A stretch of 9,634 nucleotides of DNA from assembly GCA_003229755.1 (NCBI GenBank), contig QIFJ01000286.1, positions 1-9,634 on the forward strand. The letters run 5' to 3'. This stretch comes from Pseudomonadota bacterium (GTDB taxonomy: Bacteria; BMS3Abin14). A program made the translations under genes and the position numbers. Below the pieces are notes generated by a model. That model was not told where the DNA came from, made no database searches, and was given only the letters and a program-made list of their open reading frames with translations. How positions within the stretch are numbered: position 1 is the stretch's first letter; each line of letters begins with the position of its first letter. This document shows positions 6,959 to 9,634 of this stretch, piece after piece.

Positions 6959-8104
6959 TCACAGTTCCAAGGCCGCCTTAGCGATGTCCTGGCGAAGCCA
7001 TTCCGACGTCTTGAAATGAAGCATGAGGCCCCGGGCATCCCGGAAAAGCCTCTCAACGATGTAATCTCGACAGTAACCGTGCCCGCCCATGACCTGTATG
7101 GCCTTGTTGGTTACTTCCACGGCGGCCTCGGAGGCAAACAGCTTGGCCTTGAACCCGTTAATATTGGCGGAAGCCGGCGAAATATCCGAATTTCCGGCAC
7201 TGCGGGCGAGCAGCGCCTCGGCCGCTTCCGACTGGACGATCATGTCCGCGATCATGGATTGAACAGCCTGGTGAGCACCGATCGGCTGCCCGGCGATCGT
7301 GCGTTCTCTGGCGTGCTGCACGGCCAGGTCAACCGCAGTCCGGGCAATGCCGACCGATATTCCGGCGGCACCGAAGAACCCCCAGCCGATGACACTTTGA
7401 CCTATAACCTGGAGACCTCCGCCTTCTGTTCCCAAAAGATTGCCAACCGGTACAAGACAATCCGTGAAGGACATTACCCGTGACGAAGAGCTTCTGAGGC
7501 CCATCTTGTCTTCAGAATTTCCAAACGAGAGCCCCTGGGCGTCTTTTTCGATAAGCAGCGCGCTCATTCCCTCGGGCCCCTTTTCCGGATCCGTTCTGAC
7601 AAGTACCACGTAGACGTCCGCCTCCCCCGCCGACGTAATGAAGAATTTCGAACCGTTGACGATGTAATGGTCGCCGTCCTTCTTCGCCGTTGTAGTGATA
7701 GCTCCGGCGTTGCTTCCGCTATCAGCTTCGTGCACGGCGAAGGCCCCCAGCGCCTTGCCTGACACCATCAGTGAAAGCCATTTGTCTTTGGTAAGATCAG
7801 TTCCGGTTACCTCGACGGCCTTTTCCGCGATGAGGTGGGACAAGACCACCAGCGCTGTCGAGGAGCATGCTCCGCCAAGTTCGCTTGTCACCGAAGCGAG
7901 GGTTGTCCGGCTCGCTCCAGCGCCCCCGAGGTTTTCGGCAACAACCATTCCCAGGATGCCGCTTTCCCCGAGCGTTTGCATTGGCTCATGTGGGAAAACA
8001 CCGTTTTTGTCTCTCTCGGCGGCTCCTGGGGCGATCCGCTCCTTGGCGATCTGCCTGGCGAGGTTCTTTGCCTCCTTCTCAATAAAGCCGTTAATCCGAT
8101 TCAT
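6959..8104 (-). CDS. Acyl-CoA dehydrogenase-like flavoprotein with atypical active site
   Basis: The protein has 381 residues, the usual length for the family; AAGGAG lies six bases before the ATG at 8104. Family members bind FAD and oxidise acyl-CoA thioesters at the alpha-beta bond, passing electrons to ETF. Visible blocks are LGMVVAENLGGAGAS (51-65), AFAVHEADSGSNA (121-133, the position of the usual T-E-P-x-A-G-S-D segment), YIVNGSKFFITSAGEAD (147-163), ARERTIAGQPIGAHQAVQ (265-282) and QVMGGHGYCRDYIVERLFRDAR (337-358). In the C-terminal segment, where most members have IYEGT with the catalytic glutamate, this protein has LHFKT (362-366), which places Phe364 at the glutamate position. The alternative glutamate site of isovaleryl-CoA dehydrogenases aligns with Thr269. 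The substrate cannot be named, and the enzyme may be a non-dehydrogenating member. No partner genes for beta-oxidation or ETF are in the window. Confidence 0.88.
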   Translation of the reverse strand: MNRINGFIEKEAKNLARQIAKERIAPGAAERDKNGVFPHEPMQTLGESGILGMVVAENLGGAGASRTTLASVTSELGGACSSTALVVLSHLIAEKAVEVTGTDLTKDKWLSLMVSGKALGAFAVHEADSGSNAGAITTTAKKDGDHYIVNGSKFFITSAGEADVYVVLVRTDPEKGPEGMSALLIEKDAQGLSFGNSEDKMGLRSSSSRVMSFTDCLVPVGNLLGTEGGGLQVIGQSVIGWGFFGAAGISVGIARTAVDLAVQHARERTIAGQPIGAHQAVQSMIADMIVQSEAAEALLARSAGNSDISPASANINGFKAKLFASEAAVEVTNKAIQVMGGHGYCRDYIVERLFRDARGLMLHFKTSEWLRQDIAKAALEL

Positions 8105-8160
8105 GCCCTGCTCCTTTTCGCTTTGCGGCCGTTCGGGCCGGTTGTTTCAGTAAACGGAAC

Positions 8161-8196
8161 CGTGGCGGTACGCTGGTAGATCCCTGTACCGCCACG
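8161..8196 (-). terminator. 11-bp perfect hairpin after the microprotein gene
   Basis: CGTGGCGGTAC (8161-8171) and GTACCGCCACG (8186-8196) are perfect complements around a 14-base loop. The hairpin begins seven bases after the microprotein stop in the minus direction, which suits a terminator ending the arsR-microprotein unit. The following minus-strand sequence (GTTCCGTTTAC) is only weakly T-rich. On the plus strand the stem is followed by ATCATATTTATTTT, but no plus gene ends here. It might instead act as an attenuator or operator ahead of the acyl-CoA dehydrogenase-like gene. A smaller hairpin, CGGCC/GGCCG, lies at 8126-8140. Confidence 0.5.
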
Positions 8197-8203
8197 ATCA
8201 TAT

Positions 8204-8326
8204 TTATTTTGACTTTACGGGGGGAATGCAATCACATCCACAATCGACCATCTTTTCTTCAACACGGGTTTCGGAATCACGTTTCTCCTCGACCTTGCCC
8301 GTTTCCTTCTTTTTATCATCGGTCAT
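8204..8326 (-). CDS. 40-residue microprotein with C-terminal CxCxC motif
   Basis: A short frame starts at ATG 8326 with a very strong SD (AGGAGG at 8335-8340 on the plus-strand complement, eight bases before the start) and ends at TAA 8204. The product is acidic and basic in its first 26 residues (MTDDKKKETGKVEEKRDSET..., likely disordered or helical) and ends VDCGCDCIPPVKSK, with three cysteines at 29, 31 and 33 in a CxCxC pattern. There is no signal peptide or membrane segment. It lies 56 bases after the ArsR-family gene, whose own tail carries the same spacing (CTCGC), and a strong hairpin follows it. The likeliest reading is a small cytoplasmic metal- or metalloid-binding peptide controlled by the ArsR repressor, which is inference. 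Gene reality is supported by SD strength, position and the hairpin after it. I do not recognise the family. Confidence 0.65.
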   Translation of the reverse strand: MTDDKKKETGKVEEKRDSETRVEEKMVDCGCDCIPPVKSK

Positions 8327-8382
8327 TTTCAACTCCTCCTTTCCTTATAATTTATGTGCGCCTGCTTAAAGGGAGTGAAAAA

Positions 8383-8697
8383 TTATACACCTTTGCCTTG
8401 TAACTCTTCCTTGCGCCTGGTGCCAGGACAACCGCATGTACAGATGCGGTTAAGCCGTTGACGGCATGTCTCCAGCGTTTCCTCATTTAAAGTGTAAAAG
8501 ACGTGATAACCCCTTCTCTCATCGTCTACAAAACCGGCCCCCTTGAGCACTCGAAGATGCTGTGAGACCGCTGATTGGGAAATTCCAAGTTTATCCGCCA
8601 GGGAGTTGACGTTCATCGGTTCCCTTTTCAGGAGTTCTATGATCTCGATCCTCTTGTCGACCGACAGTATCTTGAAAAGTTCAGCGTCCTGCTTCAT
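8383..8697 (-). CDS. ArsR/SmtB-family transcriptional repressor with Cys-rich tail
   Basis: The protein has 104 residues, typical for the family; AAGGAG lies four bases before the ATG at 8697. These are homodimeric winged-helix repressors that leave DNA when they bind metal, metalloid or a thiol oxidant. The helix-turn-helix is SLADKLGISQSAVSQHLRVLKGAG (about 32-55), followed by the beta wing GFVDDERRGYHVFYTL (55-70). The classic ArsR helix-3 cysteine motif (ELCVCDL) is absent. Instead the last helix and tail carry C78, C86, C88 and C90 (TCRQRLNRICTCGCPG), a plausible inducer site. The gene is preceded by a near-consensus promoter buried in a perfect palindrome, so autorepression is expected. 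The next gene downstream is the CxCxC microprotein. The inducer (As, Cd, Zn, or redox or sulfur species) cannot be chosen from sequence. Confidence 0.92.
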   Translation of the reverse strand: MKQDAELFKILSVDKRIEIIELLKREPMNVNSLADKLGISQSAVSQHLRVLKGAGFVDDERRGYHVFYTLNEETLETCRQRLNRICTCGCPGTRRKEELQGKGV

Positions 8698-8706
8698 GGT
8701 TCTCCT

Positions 8707-8740
8707 TTTAAGTCTATGAGTATCTACTCATAGACTTAAA
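8707..8740. promoter_or_regulatory. Perfect 34-bp palindromic operator of the ArsR-family gene
   Basis: TTTAAGTCTATGAGTA (8707-8722) is followed by TC and then by its exact complement TACTCATAGACTTAAA (8725-8740). The 16-2-16 symmetry fits binding of a winged-helix dimer; the core ATGAGTA-N2-TACTCAT is of ArsR operator type. It covers the -10 element and the predicted transcript start and abuts the SD, so bound repressor would block transcription directly. In RNA the downstream part could also fold near the SD. Confidence 0.85.
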
Positions 8741-8755
8741 GCCTTCTGTTGTCAA
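8727..8755 (-). promoter_or_regulatory. Promoter of the arsR-microprotein unit
   Basis: On the minus strand, a perfect TTGACA -35 (complement of 8750-8755) is followed, after exactly 17 bases, by TATGAG (complement of 8727-8732), four of six matches to TATAAT. The -10 element lies inside the palindromic operator. The predicted start near 8720 gives a leader of about 22 bases. Confidence 0.7.
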
Positions 8756-8771
8756 GTGGAAAAATCGTCTC

Positions 8772-8785
8772 TTGGGGTCAGGTCC
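8772..8785. repeat. TTGGGGTCAGGTCC motif, possible dispersed repeat
   Basis: The motif lies five bases beyond the end of the Fic gene and upstream of the arsR promoter. It shares TTGGGG and GTCC with the hairpin element at 6918-6935. GGGGTCAGGTC-type sequences are, from general knowledge, often seen as dispersed REP-like sequences near Y1-transposase genes in related bacteria. No transposase is present here, so this is tentative. Confidence 0.3.
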
Positions 8786-8789
8786 ATTA

Positions 8790-9634
8790 TCACACTCTGG
8801 GCAGGGAGTACCACGTCCCTTTTCCTTTGCCGTGCTGCGCCAGGCGACCCTGTTTCACCAGGCGGCGAAAATGTACCTTCAGGGTGTTGCGGTTCGCCCC
8901 GGTCAGGGTGACGGCATCGGCCATTGTCAGCCTCCCCCGCTCCCTCACCACTTGAAGAATCTCCAATGACAAGGCTGAAAGCCGCTCCAATTCCTTTTCG
9001 CGCTCCAGCTTCCTGATCAGGTCGTCTTTTTGCGTCTTGAGGGTCTTTAAGAAGAAAAGGGTCCAGGGGTCCAGGTTCTCATCCTTTGTCTTGAACCCTG
9101 CCTGAGAGGACCTGAGCGCCCGGTAATAATCATCCTTGTTTTCCTCCACTACGCGCTCAAGAGAGCTATAGGGAACATATCCGTATCCGCTCTGGAGAAG
9201 CATCAGTGTGGTCAGGATACGTGAAAGTCGTCCGTTGCCGTCCTGGAAGGGGTGGATAGCCAGGAAGTGGACCACGAAGGCGGCAATGACAAGCAGACGA
9301 TGCAGATCATCCCTGTCAAAAGCATCGTCTACACTTTTTATCAATCGAGCCATCAGACGGGGAGCGTCAAAGGGCGAGGCGGTTTCAAACACGATTCCCA
9401 GGCTCTTCCCCTCGTTGTCGAAAGCTTCCACATGGTTGGGGGTTTTCTTGTACTCGCCCCGATGCGGCGCATCCTGGACGCTGTAGCGAAGCAGTATACC
9501 GTGAAGCTGCTTTATGTGGTTCTCATCCAGAGGTATGTGCTCCCAGGAATCGAATACTGTGTTCATTGCCTCAGCGTACCCGGCCACCTCCTCTTCGTCC
9601 CTGGACCTGAAGGAGGTAATGTCCAGGCCACTCA
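8790..9634 (-). CDS. Fic-domain protein (putative AMP-transferase) with C-terminal winged helix, N-terminus outside window
   Basis: The frame is open to the window edge (codons before the GTG at 9587 read SGLDITSFRSRDEEE), so 9587 is not taken as the true start; 281 codons are visible. Fic enzymes transfer AMP or another phosphate-containing group from a nucleotide to a target hydroxyl. The active-site motif HPFQDGNGRLSR is complete (plus-strand complement of about 9219-9254), with the catalytic His and the nucleotide-binding DGNGR. The flap region (HRGEYKKTPNHVEAF) and the preceding EVAGYAEAMN helix are typical of the ~370-residue Fic class. The C-terminal 70 residues (LSALSLEILQVVRERGRLTMADAVTLTG...) form a winged-helix DNA-binding domain. 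The inhibitory S/TxxxE(G/N) helix, if present, would lie beyond the window. No antitoxin-like small gene is seen downstream. It is probably unrelated to the arsR unit, which has its own promoter. Confidence 0.9.
   Translation of the reverse strand, partial: SGLDITSFRSRDEEEVAGYAEAMNTVFDSWEHIPLDENHIKQLHGILLRYSVQDAPHRGEYKKTPNHVEAFDNEGKSLGIVFETASPFDAPRLMARLIKSVDDAFDRDDLHRLLVIAAFVVHFLAIHPFQDGNGRLSRILTTLMLLQSGYGYVPYSSLERVVEENKDDYYRALRSSQAGFKTKDENLDPWTLFFLKTLKTQKDDLIRKLEREKELERLSALSLEILQVVRERGRLTMADAVTLTGANRNTLKVHFRRLVKQGRLAQHGKGKGTWYSLPRV

Noticed and set aside
6935..7483. Plus-strand 182-codon open frame
   Set aside because: It is antisense to the acyl-CoA dehydrogenase-like gene and has no family resemblance.
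8346..8387. TATAATTT and AAATTATA inverted arms between arsR and the microprotein, including a minus-strand TATAAT
   Set aside because: The arms are AT-only with a 26-base loop, and the minus TATAAT has no acceptable -35 at 16-18 bases, so neither hairpin nor internal promoter is convincing.

Overview
The window looks like a piece of a bacterial chromosome with moderately high GC and densely packed genes that have strong AAGGAG/AGGAGG ribosome binding sites. The best taxonomic clue is a cytochrome c maturation cluster whose CcmE carries a cysteine (CxxxY) in place of the usual haem-binding histidine. That variant is known from Desulfovibrio-type sulfate reducers and from archaea. With bacterial Shine-Dalgarno signals, an ArsR/SmtB regulator and an acyl-CoA dehydrogenase, this suggests an anaerobic or microaerophilic member of the Desulfobacterota or relatives. 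This assignment is inference.

Layout. Bases 1-1849 (minus strand) hold two tandem secreted DUF4139-type proteins, the second cut by the window start. A 331-base divergent intergenic region (1850-2180) carries a good sigma70-like promoter candidate facing right and several short palindromes. Bases 2181-4028 (plus) encode a 615-residue uncharacterised protein rich in conserved-looking cysteine and glycine motifs. Bases 4188-6892 (plus) are a compact ccmEABCD cluster, including a 44-codon ccmD overlapping ccmC by one base. ccmF, ccmG and ccmH are not in the window. Convergent to it, bases 6959-8104 (minus) encode an acyl-CoA-dehydrogenase-like flavoprotein in which the usual catalytic glutamate appears to be replaced. 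Upstream of that (8161-8740, minus) is a small regulatory unit: an ArsR-family repressor with a CxCxC C-terminal tail, its promoter and a perfect 34-bp palindromic operator, and a 40-residue microprotein also ending in a CxCxC motif, followed by an 11-bp hairpin. The right edge (8790-9634, minus) is a Fic-domain protein truncated at its N-terminus by the window end.

How they work together. CcmA/B/C/D/E form the haem-delivery arm of c-type cytochrome biogenesis: CcmC with CcmD loads haem on CcmE at the outer face of the membrane, and the CcmAB ATPase releases holo-CcmE. Cysteine-type CcmE systems usually lack CcmH. The ArsR gene, its operator and the microprotein look like a self-regulated thiol- or metal-responsive unit. 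This is the part of the window most likely to be undescribed, together with the 615-residue protein. No insertion sequence, CRISPR array, tRNA or rRNA was found.
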